From Sulfuritalea sp. (GTDB taxonomy: Bacteria > Pseudomonadota > Gammaproteobacteria > Burkholderiales > Rhodocyclaceae), in NCBI GenBank assembly GCA_021738105.1, contig JAIPCS010000093.1, positions 1 to 12,829 on the forward strand: DNA of 12,829 bases. Reading direction: 5' to 3'. Position numbers and translations under genes: made by a program. The notes under the pieces were generated by a model, which had not been told where the DNA came from, made no database searches, and worked only from the letters and a program-made list of their open reading frames with translations. Positions 1 to 7,074 of this stretch are shown piece after piece. Within the stretch, counting starts at the first letter, position 1. Each line of letters starts with the position of its first letter.

Positions 1-933
1 ATTCCCGGCGTCGAACATGTCATCACCTCCAATGAAGTATTCGACCTGCCGCAACTGCCGAAAAGAGTGCTGATCGTCGGCGGCGGCTACATCGCCGTCG
101 AGTTCGCCGGCATATTCAATGGACTCGGTGCCGACGTCACCATTGCCTACCGCGGTGAGCAGATTCTCCGCGGCTTCGATGATGATCTGCGTCAGCACCT
201 GCACGACGAGATGATCGAAAACTCGATCCCTATCCAGTTGCACAGCCAGGTCCGCCGCATTGATCGACAGGACAATGGCGCGTTGAACGTGTCATTCGAC
301 GAAGAGGGCCATCCCGGCCAGACGGTGGATGCCGTCCTCTACGCCACGGGCAGGGTGCCGAACATCGAGGGACTTGGACTGGCGGAAATCGGCGTGACGC
401 TTGACCCGAAAGGCGGCGTAGAGGTCGACGCCTTCGGTCGCACCAGTGTCCCCAACATTTTCGCAGTGGGCGATGTCACCAATCGAATCGCATTGACACC
501 TGTGGCGATCCGCGAAGGTGCGGCGGTCGCGACAACGCTGTTCGGTCCGGCGCCGATAGCGGCCGATCTGAGCACCGTGCCCTCCGCCGTGTTCAGTCAG
601 CCGCCGATAGGCACGGTCGGCATGAGCGAATCCGAGGCGCTGAAACACAGCGAGCAAATCGATATCTACCGCGCCAATTTCCGCTCGCTGCGACATTCGC
701 TGACGGCGCGAAAGGAGCGCACCTTGATCAAGCTGATCGTCGACGCCACCAGCCAGCGCATCCTGGGTGCGCACATGATCGGTGCCGATGCAGCAGAAAT
801 CATTCAGGGGATCGCCATTGCCATTCGCATGGGCGCCACCAAAGCCGATTTTGATGCCACGGTCGCCATTCATCCCACATCGGCGGAAGAGTTTGTTACC
901 CTGAAAGAAAAAGTCACGCGAAAAAGGGTATGA
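1..933 (+). CDS. gor: Glutathione-disulfide reductase, C-terminal two thirds (5' end outside window)
   Basis: Flavoprotein that reduces glutathione disulfide with NADPH in the cytoplasm. The reading frame is open from base 1, so the gene begins upstream; about 310 residues are visible. The N-terminal FAD site and the redox-active CxxxxC disulfide are therefore not seen. Visible landmarks are the segment before the NADPH domain (SNEVFDLPQLPKR), the dinucleotide-binding GGGYIAVEFAG (window residues 27-37), and arginines in YRGEQILRGFD (R51, R57) where NADPH-specific family members bind the 2'-phosphate. A second FAD-contact segment, FAVGDVTNRIALTP, and the C-terminal catalytic HPTSAEE (H291, E296) follow. 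The final TGA overlaps the egtD start codon by 4 bp (ATGA), which suggests one transcript and translational coupling. The short basic end (KEKVTRKRV) replaces the usual C-terminus but does not affect known catalytic residues. Other disulfide reductases of this fold are less likely because of the residues listed. Confidence 0.93.
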   Translation: MPGVEHVITSNEVFDLPQLPKRVLIVGGGYIAVEFAGIFNGLGADVTIAYRGEQILRGFDDDLRQHLHDEMIENSIPIQLHSQVRRIDRQDNGALNVSFDEEGHPGQTVDAVLYATGRVPNIEGLGLAEIGVTLDPKGGVEVDAFGRTSVPNIFAVGDVTNRIALTPVAIREGAAVATTLFGPAPIAADLSTVPSAVFSQPPIGTVGMSESEALKHSEQIDIYRANFRSLRHSLTARKERTLIKLIVDATSQRILGAHMIGADAAEIIQGIAIAIRMGATKADFDATVAIHPTSAEEFVTLKEKVTRKRV

Positions 934-1871
934 CCGAGACATTACTCGCTGAAACACCGCTTGCCGATACCCGGGAGATTATTGACGGGCTGGTCCAGCC
1001 TGCCGCGCGTATCGCCCCCAAGTATTTCTACGATGCACGAGGTTCCTTGTTGTTTGAGGAAATCACCAGTGTTCCCGAGTACTACCCGACGCGAACCGAG
1101 CGCGCCATCATGAAAGAGCATGGCGCGGAGATTTCAAGACAAGTCGGCGCTGGTGGCACGGTGATCGAACTGGGTGCGGGTAGCTGCGAAAAAGCACGCG
1201 ACCTGTGCGAGCTGATCCAGCCGGAATGTTTCGTCGCGGTCGATATTTCTGCCGAGTTTCTGCATGAAGCGGCAGACGGACTGCGCGCTGCCTGTCCCGA
1301 CCTCGACGTGCGCGTGGTCGCCGCAGACCTGACGGCAGAAATGACCATGCCGGCGGATCTGTCACGACAAAAGCGCTTGGTGTACTACCCGGGATCGTCG
1401 ATCGGAAACTTCGACCCGCCGGACGCATTGAATTTGCTGACACGCAGCCGGCATCTGATCGACGACGACGGCGCACTATTGATCGGCGTGGATCTGGTCA
1501 AAGATGCCGGCGTGCTCGAAGCCGCTTATGACGACGCGGCCGGCGTAACTGCGGCCTTCAACCTGAACGTACTGAGCCATGTCAATAGCCTGATCGGCAG
1601 CGACTTCAATCTTGATCAATGGCGACACCGGGCGCAATTCAATGTCGCCGACTCACGCATCGAAATGTATCTTGAAGCGCGGGATGACACCCGGGTGTCC
1701 TGGCCTGGAGGCCGGCGCACCTTTGCACAAGGCGAATGCATTCATACTGAAAACAGCTACAAGTATAGTGTGAAGGGTTTTGTCGATCTGCTGGATCGCG
1801 CCGGATTTCATCAAGCGCAGGCCTGGTGCGATGCTCGCCACTGGTTTGCCTGCATCCTCGCCCGCCCCTGA
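930..1871 (+). CDS. egtD: L-histidine N-alpha-methyltransferase (hercynine synthase)
   Basis: SAM-dependent methyltransferase that trimethylates the alpha-amino group of histidine to give hercynine, the first step of ergothioneine biosynthesis. The 313-residue length is normal for EgtD. Visible features are the N-terminal KYFYDARGSLLFEEI and EYYPTRTE (about residues 31-57), and the SAM-binding ELGAGSCEKAR (80-90). YPGSSIGNF (153-161) follows; its N160 matches the substrate-binding Asn of mycobacterial EgtD. HTENS (272-276) has E274 and S276 at the positions of the histidine-binding Glu/Ser pair. The start is fixed by the ATGA overlap with gor, and egtB lies 24 bp downstream. The separate, unfused methyltransferase points to ergothioneine rather than ovothiol, whose OvoA carries a fused methyltransferase domain of different type. 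Family assignment is firm from the motifs; activity is inferred. Confidence 0.95.
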   Translation: MTETLLAETPLADTREIIDGLVQPAARIAPKYFYDARGSLLFEEITSVPEYYPTRTERAIMKEHGAEISRQVGAGGTVIELGAGSCEKARDLCELIQPECFVAVDISAEFLHEAADGLRAACPDLDVRVVAADLTAEMTMPADLSRQKRLVYYPGSSIGNFDPPDALNLLTRSRHLIDDDGALLIGVDLVKDAGVLEAAYDDAAGVTAAFNLNVLSHVNSLIGSDFNLDQWRHRAQFNVADSRIEMYLEARDDTRVSWPGGRRTFAQGECIHTENSYKYSVKGFVDLLDRAGFHQAQAWCDARHWFACILARP

Positions 1872-1895
1872 TTTAACGCATTTGGAGCGCCCACA

Positions 1896-3125
1896 ATGAA
1901 TTCATCCAGACTTGCCGACCGCTACAAGGAGGTGCGCAAGCACAGCCAGACATTAACTGTCTCTCTGTCTGCGGAAGACGCCTGCGTGCAGTCGATGCCC
2001 GATGCCAGTCCGGCGAAGTGGCACCTGGCGCACACCACGTGGTTTTTTGAAACCTTCGTCCTGGAGCGCTGGGAGAAAAACTTCCAGGCCTTCGATCCGG
2101 CCTTTCGCGTGCTCTTCAACTCCTACTACAACACCGTGGGTGAGCAGTATCCACGTTCGCTGCGCGGCTTGCTGACACGACCGGATCTCGAAACGGTACG
2201 GGCTTACCGCGCCAATGTGGATGGACGCATGCTCACACTGCTGGGCGGCGACACCTCTGAACTGGCCGATATGGTGAACCTCGGCTTGCATCACGAGCAG
2301 CAGCACCAGGAACTGCTGCTGACCGATATCAAGCATCTGCTGTCCTGTAATCCCTCCCTGCCCATCTATCGCGAGTATTCGCATGCCATGACGAAGGCGC
2401 CAGCCCTCGGCTGGCAGGATTTTGAGGAAAGTCTGGGCAGCATCGGGCATCAGGGCGACGGCTTCTGCTACGACAACGAAAAACCGCGACATCACGTTTA
2501 CCTGCCAGGTTTTCAGCTCGCCTCGCGACTGGTCAGCAACGGCGAGTATGTAGAATTCATCGAGGCGGGCAGTTATTCCAATCCGGAGCTCTGGCTGGCC
2601 GAAGGCTGGGACTGGTCTCGCGCACAGGACCGGATGCATCCACTGTACTGGAGCCAGGGCGGTATCGGCTGGCTCGAATTCACGCTCGGAGGATTGCTTC
2701 CGCTCGATCTCGGCGGGCCGGTGGTACACCTTTCATATTTTGAGGCAGACGCCTACGCACGTTGGGCCGGCGCGCGCCTGCCGACCGAAGCGGAATGGGA
2801 ACATGCGGCGGCGGGGCTAGAGCCGGCCGGGCATTTTGCCGATAGCGGGATCTACCACCCACGCACCGCTGCCAGCGGTGCGCTGGCCCAGATGTTCGGC
2901 GACGCATGGGAGTGGACATCGTCAAGTTATGCCCCTTATCCGGGGTATCGCGCAGGAGATGGCGCCATGGGTGAATACAACGGAAAATTCATGGTCAACC
3001 AATACGTACTGCGCGGCGGATCCTGTGTCACGCCCAAAGGCCACGTGCGGGCAAGTTACCGCAACTTCTTTCCGGCATCCGCCTGCTGGCAGTTTTCAGG
3101 CATCCGTCTGGCGCGTGATCTCTAG
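1896..3125 (+). CDS. egtB: Ergothioneine biosynthesis sulfoxide synthase EgtB
   Basis: Non-haem iron enzyme that uses O2 to join a thiol (gamma-glutamylcysteine or cysteine, depending on subtype) to C2 of hercynine's imidazole, forming a sulfoxide. The 409-residue protein has the usual two parts. The N-terminal DinB-like bundle carries the three-His iron site: WHLAHTTW (H46) and HHEQQHQE (H133, H137). The C-terminal formylglycine-generating-enzyme-like fold (about 180-409) carries RLPTEAEWEHAA (294-305), GDAWEWTSSSYAPYPGY (335-351) and LRGGSC...RNFF...GIRLARDL. A GGAG at 1884-1887 lies 8 nt before the ATG. No egtA, egtC or egtE is in the window, so the thiol donor and the C-S lyase cannot be named. 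The last codon sits in a CTAG palindrome shared with the convergent DUF427 gene. Confidence 0.95.
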   Translation: MNSSRLADRYKEVRKHSQTLTVSLSAEDACVQSMPDASPAKWHLAHTTWFFETFVLERWEKNFQAFDPAFRVLFNSYYNTVGEQYPRSLRGLLTRPDLETVRAYRANVDGRMLTLLGGDTSELADMVNLGLHHEQQHQELLLTDIKHLLSCNPSLPIYREYSHAMTKAPALGWQDFEESLGSIGHQGDGFCYDNEKPRHHVYLPGFQLASRLVSNGEYVEFIEAGSYSNPELWLAEGWDWSRAQDRMHPLYWSQGGIGWLEFTLGGLLPLDLGGPVVHLSYFEADAYARWAGARLPTEAEWEHAAAGLEPAGHFADSGIYHPRTAASGALAQMFGDAWEWTSSSYAPYPGYRAGDGAMGEYNGKFMVNQYVLRGGSCVTPKGHVRASYRNFFPASACWQFSGIRLARDL

Positions 3126-3418
3126 GCGCCGGGCACTTCGACAATCCGCACGCCTTTCCAAAACGCCACGTACCCGGCAATATTTGATGCCGCCGGCTTG
3201 GTTGTCGGGTAATACCAGGCGCCATCAGGATTGATCTGGCCTGCCACCATGATGTCGTAGTAGCTCGCCTCGCCTTTCCAGGGACAGACCGTGTGGTTCG
3301 AACTGGGGCGAAAGTACTCCATGAGCAGCGATTCCGGCGGGAAATAGCGATTGCCTTCGACAGTCTCAAAATCCTCGGTTTGTGCGATGACGACGTCGTT
3401 CCATACGGCTTTGATCAT
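3122..3418 (-). CDS. DUF427 domain protein
   Basis: Small soluble protein of 98 residues, the normal size for a single DUF427 (PF04248) domain, whose biochemical role is not established. The family signature is clear: VEGNRYFPPES (about residues 20-30), the TVCPWKGEASYYDI core with a single Cys (about 43-56), AWYYPTTKPAASNIAGYVAFW (about 67-87) and a VRIVEV end. The start has a strong AGGAG 6 nt upstream on the minus strand. There is no signal peptide or membrane segment. It converges on egtB, with the two stop codons overlapping in CTAG (3122-3125), so the transcripts must run into each other unless they are very short. Proximity to thiol genes is only suggestive, and a role in ergothioneine metabolism is not shown. 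Confidence 0.88.
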   Translation of the reverse strand: MIKAVWNDVVIAQTEDFETVEGNRYFPPESLLMEYFRPSSNHTVCPWKGEASYYDIMVAGQINPDGAWYYPTTKPAASNIAGYVAFWKGVRIVEVPGA

Positions 3419-3529
3419 GAGGTTCTCCTGACGGGTTTGGCGGCTGATTCACTGCACGACAGACAAACGCCAGTCAAGTGAGTTCCCGCTGACGACAATT
3501 CGGACGGTATCAATGTGCAGCCCCCGGAT

Positions 3530-3559
3530 TGTAAGGAACAGCGACCTGTGCCGACTATG
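3530..3559 (+). promoter_or_regulatory. Candidate ECF sigma-type promoter of the DUF2282 gene
   Basis: GTAAGGAAC at 3531-3539 resembles ECF sigma -35 elements, and CGACT at 3552-3556 could be a -10 element, giving GTAAGG-N15-CGAC. This is near the layout described for ECF promoters of DUF2282 operons such as Caulobacter SigF (GTAACC-N16-CGAA). It lies about 70 bp before the start codon in a 211-bp intergenic region. No ECF sigma or anti-sigma gene is in the window. The match is by eye and imperfect. Confidence 0.3.
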
Positions 3560-3629
3560 CAGTGTCACAGAACGTTGAAATCAGCACCACATCAATGCAA
3601 ACACACCAACTTGATCGAGGAGAATTTCC

Positions 3630-3938
3630 ATGAATACGCCCATGACAACTGTATCGCTCGCGCTGGCGCTGGGCGCTGCCCTGAGTATTGCCGCCGCGCC
3701 GGTAGCCGCCGCCGACAAAACCAAGATCAATGAAAAGGAGAAGTGTTTCGGCGTCGCCCTCAAGGGGAAAAACGACTGCAAGGCCGGGGCCGGAACATCG
3801 TGCGCGGGCACATCAAAAATAGACCATCAGGGCAATGCCTGGTCCTTTGTACCCAAGGGAAGCTGCAACAGGACGGCTTCCAAAACGTCTCCGACCGGAC
3901 AGGGTCAGCTCAAGGAATTCAAGGAGAAGAACGCCTGA
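3630..3938 (+). CDS. bufA1: DUF2282 family secreted protein, bufferin/GigA-type metal-buffering precursor
   Basis: Protein of 102 residues with a Sec-type signal peptide (about 1-28: short polar N-terminus, Ala/Leu-rich core, cleavage likely after AVAAA-like VAAA). The mature part carries the DUF2282 pattern with four cysteines: EKCFG (C39), KNDC (C50), GTSCAGTS (C58) and VPKGSC (C79), plus DHQGNAW between the last two. Characterised members are bufferins (GigA in gold-induced operons), copper-binding ribosomal peptides. Their central cysteines are modified by a DUF692 multinuclear iron enzyme with a DUF2063 partner before export. Here the next gene, 29 bp on, is DoxX, and neither enzyme gene lies between or nearby. 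The peptide may be modified by enzymes encoded elsewhere or act unmodified. A GAGGAG at 3615-3620 supports the start. The C-terminus is Lys-rich (KEFKEKNA). Confidence 0.85.
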   Translation: MNTPMTTVSLALALGAALSIAAAPVAAADKTKINEKEKCFGVALKGKNDCKAGAGTSCAGTSKIDHQGNAWSFVPKGSCNRTASKTSPTGQGQLKEFKEKNA

Positions 3939-3967
3939 TACGCCAACCGCGAACACAGGGACACGAC

Positions 3968-4489
3968 ATGAATAGAACCATCACTTCCATGACGGCAACG
4001 ACAGCTGCGTCCTTGCCACGACAACTGGTCGAAAAACTGATCCAGCTTCTGGGGCGCATCCCGGATTCCCTGATCGCGTTGATTGGCCGCTTTTCCATCG
4101 CCGCGATCTTCTGGAAATCCGGGCAAACCAAGGTTCAGGGCTTTGCCATCGACATCGTCAATGGCGAGTTTCAGTTTGGCATGCCCAAGCTGTCGGATTC
4201 GGTCGTCGATCTGTTTCGGGATGAATACCGCCTGCCGCTGGTACCGCCGGAACTTGCGGCGCCCGCAGCAGCATTCGCCGAACACCTGTTTCCACTGCTG
4301 ATCCTGATCGGACTGGCCACGCGGTTTTCTGCACTGGCCTTGCTGGTGATGACCCTCACGATTCAACTACTGGTCTATCCCGACGCCTATCCGACCCATG
4401 GTGTCTGGGCAGCCGTTTTGCTATTCCTGATCGCGAAAGGACCGGGCGTAGTTTCGATCGACCAGTGGATCGTACGAAGGTTTCGCTGA
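3968..4489 (+). CDS. DoxX family inner-membrane protein (BufD/GigD-like)
   Basis: Integral membrane protein of 173 residues with the four-helix DoxX layout. Hydrophobic segments lie near 33-49 (LIALIGRFSIAAIFWKSG, typical DoxX first helix), 95-118, 119-137 and 144-163. The longer open frame runs back across the preceding gene, but the ATG at 3968 is preferred. It has an AGGGA a few bases upstream, follows the DUF2282 stop by 29 bp, and gives a protein of normal DoxX length. DoxX proteins are regular members of bufferin/Gig operons (position D) but their transport or redox role is not firmly known. Here the protein directly follows the precursor, in place of the usual DUF692 and DUF2063 genes. 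Family assignment is firm; function is inferred from context. Confidence 0.85.
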   Translation: MNRTITSMTATTAASLPRQLVEKLIQLLGRIPDSLIALIGRFSIAAIFWKSGQTKVQGFAIDIVNGEFQFGMPKLSDSVVDLFRDEYRLPLVPPELAAPAAAFAEHLFPLLILIGLATRFSALALLVMTLTIQLLVYPDAYPTHGVWAAVLLFLIAKGPGVVSIDQWIVRRFR

Positions 4490-4553
4490 AAAATGCCGGA
4501 ACGGAATCAGGGATCAACGCGATGACCCGAATTAAGTTGAGAGGCACGATCTG

Positions 4554-6647
4554 ATGTTCGGATCAATGTCCATCCGTGCCCGTCTGGTTCTGTCCTTCTC
4601 GGTTCTTCTGGGGCTGCTGTTTGCCGTGACGACCGTATCGTTGCAGCGCTTTGAAGGCTTGACCGCCAAGACGCAGGAAATCGTCGACTATCAGGCCTAC
4701 CGGGTCTTTCTGGCTCAACGCGCCAATCGGCATGCCCAGACGGCGGCCATCTATTTGCTCAACCTGCTGCAAACACCGGACAGGGAAAAGCGGGTCCCGC
4801 TGTATGCCGCCATGGATGCGGAAATCGCAGCTTCCGATGTTGCCGTCAGCGAACTCGGCAAGACCATGCTGCCGCCGGAGGTTCAGGCGGACATCGAACG
4901 CGTGACCGACCTGCGTCAACGCTACGGCGCCCTGTTTCAGGAAACCGTCGAACTGATCGAACTCGAAGGTCCGGAAAAGGCCCGGGGCCACTTTGAAGAC
5001 CGGACGCAACGCGTTCTGAACACCCTGCTGTTCGAAACCCTTGAGCTGGAAAACCATTTGCAGCGCCTGATGAATTCCGAACTGGAAGATCTCAGAAAGT
5101 CCGCCGCCAACGCGCGACTGCTCGCGATCATTCTGGCGCTCAGCGCGCTGATCACCGGAAGCATTCTGGCCTGGACGATCGCCCGCAGCATCGTCATCCC
5201 GGTGCGAGAAGCAGTTAGCGTTGCCGAATCGATCGCCAGCGGCGATTACCAGAAGGCTGTACCGCATGGCAAGCAGGACGAAATCGGCGCCTTGCTGCGC
5301 TCGCTGACCATCATGCGCGACAGTATTGCGACTCGTGAGGACAGTATTCTGCGTCTGGCCTATGTCGACACCCTGACCAGGCTGCCAAACCGCACCCGCT
5401 TTCTGGAAATGCTCGACACTTTGCCGGCAGATGGCTGCGGCGCTTTGGTGATACTGGGCATCGACCGCTTTACCCCAATCAACAATGCCCTGGGACACAC
5501 CGTTGGCGACCGCCTGTTGTGTGAGATCGCGGGACGGCTTCGGCAGGCCGCGGGAGACTCTTCGGTGGTCGCCAGACTTTGGGGCGATCAGTTCGCACTG
5601 CTGATCGATGGCGCCGACAGGAATGCGACAACGGTATTGGTGCAGCAGATTCTCGCGACGCTTCGGGCGCCGATGATCATCGATGGCCAGCATCTCGATA
5701 TCGATGCCAGCTTCGGAGTCGCTCTGTATCCGCAGGACGGGACGAACGCAACCCGCTTGTTGCGCCGCGCCGACCTGGCCATGGCCAACGCCAAACGACG
5801 GCACGAAAGCCTGGCGTTCGGTTCCGATCTGGATGCCGAGCCGGCCCACGAACAGCTTTCCTTGATCGGCGAAATGAGAGCCGCCCTGGCGCGTCGCGAG
5901 TTCGTTGTCTACTACCAGCCCAAGCTGAATCTTGCGCAGAACAGGATTACCGGCGCGGAAGCATTGATCCGCTGGCAGCATCCGGAAAAGGGCATGATCC
6001 CGCCGCTGCGCTTTATACCGTTTGCCGAGCAAACCGGGTTCATTCGCGAAATCACACCCTGGATTCTCGAAGACGTCATCCGGCAGGCGGCGCAATGGCA
6101 GCGTTCGGGCATGGACATCGTGACTTCGGTCAACTTGTCGACCCATGATCTGCTGAACCGCGATCTGGTCGCACAGGTACTCAAGCTGCTGGAGGATTCA
6201 GGCCTGCCCGCCAGCCGGCTGTGTCTCGAAATTACCGAGAGCGCACTGATGGATGAACCCGAGCTGGCGCTCAAGCATCTGGACGAACTGGCCGCTCACG
6301 GAATCAAGCTCGCCATCGACGACTACGGTACGGGCCAGGCCTCGCTGGCCTACGTCAAAACCCTGCCCGTCGATGAATTGAAAATCGACCGCGCCTTCAT
6401 TACCGACATCGACGCAACACCGAAAAATGCCGCGATCGTTCGCTCGACCATTCTTCTATGCCGCGAACTGGGACTCACCGTGGTGGCCGAAGGCGCCGAA
6501 ACCGAGGCAGAAATCTCGTGGCTGAAAAGCAATGTCTGCGACGTGGTGCAGGGCTACGGTGTGGCCAAACCGATGGCCCTGCAGGACTTTCTTGCCTGGG
6601 TACGCGAGTTCAACGGAATAGCCGTATCACCAACGCCGACTTTTTGA
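4554..6647 (+). CDS. Membrane HAMP-GGDEF-EAL protein, probable c-di-GMP phosphodiesterase with degenerate GGDEF
   Basis: Signalling protein of 697 residues. In order it has an N-terminal membrane helix (about 9-28), a mostly helical periplasmic sensor region (about 30-185, resembling a four-helix-bundle chemoreceptor domain), and a second membrane helix (about 187-209). A HAMP linker (about 210-262), a GGDEF domain (about 268-425) and an EAL domain (about 435-685) follow. The GGDEF signature reads WGDQF (343-347) and no inhibitory RxxD precedes it, so diguanylate cyclase activity is unlikely. The EAL domain keeps EALIRW (469-474), VNLS, EITES (559-563), DDYGTG (589-594), KIDR (610-613), AEGAET and QGYGVAKP, so c-di-GMP hydrolysis is expected. 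GAGAGG at 4539-4544 supports the start; an ATG four codons later is possible. It follows the DoxX gene by 64 bp and may be cotranscribed with it. The signal sensed is unknown. Confidence 0.92.
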   Translation: MFGSMSIRARLVLSFSVLLGLLFAVTTVSLQRFEGLTAKTQEIVDYQAYRVFLAQRANRHAQTAAIYLLNLLQTPDREKRVPLYAAMDAEIAASDVAVSELGKTMLPPEVQADIERVTDLRQRYGALFQETVELIELEGPEKARGHFEDRTQRVLNTLLFETLELENHLQRLMNSELEDLRKSAANARLLAIILALSALITGSILAWTIARSIVIPVREAVSVAESIASGDYQKAVPHGKQDEIGALLRSLTIMRDSIATREDSILRLAYVDTLTRLPNRTRFLEMLDTLPADGCGALVILGIDRFTPINNALGHTVGDRLLCEIAGRLRQAAGDSSVVARLWGDQFALLIDGADRNATTVLVQQILATLRAPMIIDGQHLDIDASFGVALYPQDGTNATRLLRRADLAMANAKRRHESLAFGSDLDAEPAHEQLSLIGEMRAALARREFVVYYQPKLNLAQNRITGAEALIRWQHPEKGMIPPLRFIPFAEQTGFIREITPWILEDVIRQAAQWQRSGMDIVTSVNLSTHDLLNRDLVAQVLKLLEDSGLPASRLCLEITESALMDEPELALKHLDELAAHGIKLAIDDYGTGQASLAYVKTLPVDELKIDRAFITDIDATPKNAAIVRSTILLCRELGLTVVAEGAETEAEISWLKSNVCDVVQGYGVAKPMALQDFLAWVREFNGIAVSPTPTF

Positions 6648-6694
6648 GACGACGGAATCCCGCTCAACGCAGCGAAGAAACCGAGTCCGGCGAA

Positions 6695-6952
6695 TCAAGC
6701 CTTCAGGGAATTGATCAGCTCGACATACCGTGTCATGGCATCGTCGCTACCGGTACCCTTGATGGCGGCCCAGGCATCGAACTTGGCGCGACCGATCATG
6801 TCGGTAAAGCCCGGGCGTTTGCCCTCGACATCACCATCGGTGCCTTGTTTGTACAGCGCATAAAGCTGCAACAGCACATCGTTTGAAGGCCGCTCCGGCA
6901 ATTTCTTGGAGTCGGCCACCGCTGCTTCAAATTGGGTTTTCAGATCGCTCAT
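6695..6952 (-). CDS. Acyl-CoA-binding protein (ACBP)
   Basis: Small cytosolic protein of 85 residues that binds long-chain acyl-CoA esters and carries them between enzymes. The full ACBP pattern is present: LQLYALYKQGTDGD (Y31, Y34, K35), KRPGFTDMIGRAKFDAW (K57, W61) and RYVELINSL (Y76), which supply the known tyrosine and lysine contacts with the CoA moiety. The open frame has an ATG 8 codons further out, but the inner ATG at 6952 is preferred: GGAAG lies 5 nt before it, and MSDLKTQFEAA is the usual ACBP N-terminus. It is divergent from the wax synthase (122-bp gap) and converges on the EAL gene (47-bp gap, no clear terminator). Next to a wax synthase it probably supplies or buffers acyl-CoA for neutral-lipid synthesis; that is inference from context. 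Confidence 0.93.
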   Translation of the reverse strand: MSDLKTQFEAAVADSKKLPERPSNDVLLQLYALYKQGTDGDVEGKRPGFTDMIGRAKFDAWAAIKGTGSDDAMTRYVELINSLKA

Positions 6953-6957
6953 GTCAT

Positions 6958-6962
6958 CTTCC
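6958..6962 (-). promoter_or_regulatory. Ribosome binding site that sets the ACBP start
   Basis: GGAAG on the minus strand ends 5 nt before the ATG at 6952. It lies inside the extra 8 codons of the longer frame, so translation most likely starts at the inner ATG. Confidence 0.6.
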
Positions 6963-7005
6963 GTGGCTACAAACAATTTGTGGGCACCATGATTTGGCTT
7001 CGACT

Positions 7006-7011
7006 ATTATA
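7006..7011 (-). promoter_or_regulatory. Candidate -10 box for the ACBP gene
   Basis: A perfect TATAAT on the minus strand, about 53 nt before the ACBP start, in the divergent ACBP-wax synthase region. No good TTGACA-like -35 is visible at 16-18 nt, so the promoter may be weak or activator-dependent. The same AT-rich patch reads TATTAT on the plus strand and could also serve the wax synthase. Confidence 0.35.
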
Positions 7012-7026
7012 TGTCTCCGCTGGATG

Positions 7027-7043
7027 CGGGGACGGTATCCCCG
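7027..7043. repeat. Inverted repeat (hairpin or operator) in the ACBP-wax synthase intergenic region
   Basis: Six-base perfect arms CGGGGA (7027-7032) and TCCCCG (7038-7043) surround a 5-base loop. It starts 16 bp from the TATAAT box on the side where the ACBP -35 would be. It ends 31 bp before the wax synthase start, so it could be a regulator site for both genes or a leader hairpin of the wax synthase mRNA. There is no T-run, so it is not a typical terminator. Confidence 0.45.
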
Positions 7044-7061
7044 TGATTTGCGGTCAAATTC

Positions 7062-7065
7062 GAGG
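7062..7065 (+). promoter_or_regulatory. Ribosome binding site that sets the wax synthase start
   Basis: GAGG lies 9 nt before the ATG at 7075. The open frame extends 64 codons further upstream across the divergent promoter region and into the ACBP gene on the other strand, so that extension is unlikely to be translated. Confidence 0.55.
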
Positions 7066-7074
7066 ACACGCACA

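Noticed and set aside
1953..2729. 258-codon minus-strand frame inside egtB
   Set aside because: It is antisense to conserved EgtB motifs and has no family features.
3419..3629. Small ORFs or a terminator in the gap before the DUF2282 gene
   Set aside because: Apart from the candidate promoter and ribosome site I saw no convincing hairpin or coding frame; the open frames here run into neighbouring genes out of frame.
3743..3967. 75-codon N-terminal extension of the DoxX gene
   Set aside because: It overlaps the DUF2282 gene out of frame, and the ATG at 3968 has a ribosome site and gives a standard DoxX length.
4493..4554. Two 10-codon ORFs between the DoxX and EAL genes, the second overlapping the EAL start as TGATG
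   Set aside because: They are too short to support and easily arise by chance; the EAL gene has its own GAGAGG.
4563..6146. Long 527-codon open frame on the minus strand
   Set aside because: It lies wholly antisense to the HAMP-GGDEF-EAL gene, whose domains are unmistakable. The antisense product has no recognisable motif and is Gln/Arg/Asp/Gly-rich, as expected of a shadow frame in GC-rich DNA.
6978..7010. TTGTGG and TATTAT as a wax synthase promoter
   Set aside because: The spacing is 21 bp, too long for a normal sigma-70 promoter.
6883..7074. 64-codon N-terminal extension of the wax synthase
   Set aside because: It crosses the divergent promoter region and the start of ACBP on the other strand. 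The family N-terminus begins near 7075-7093.
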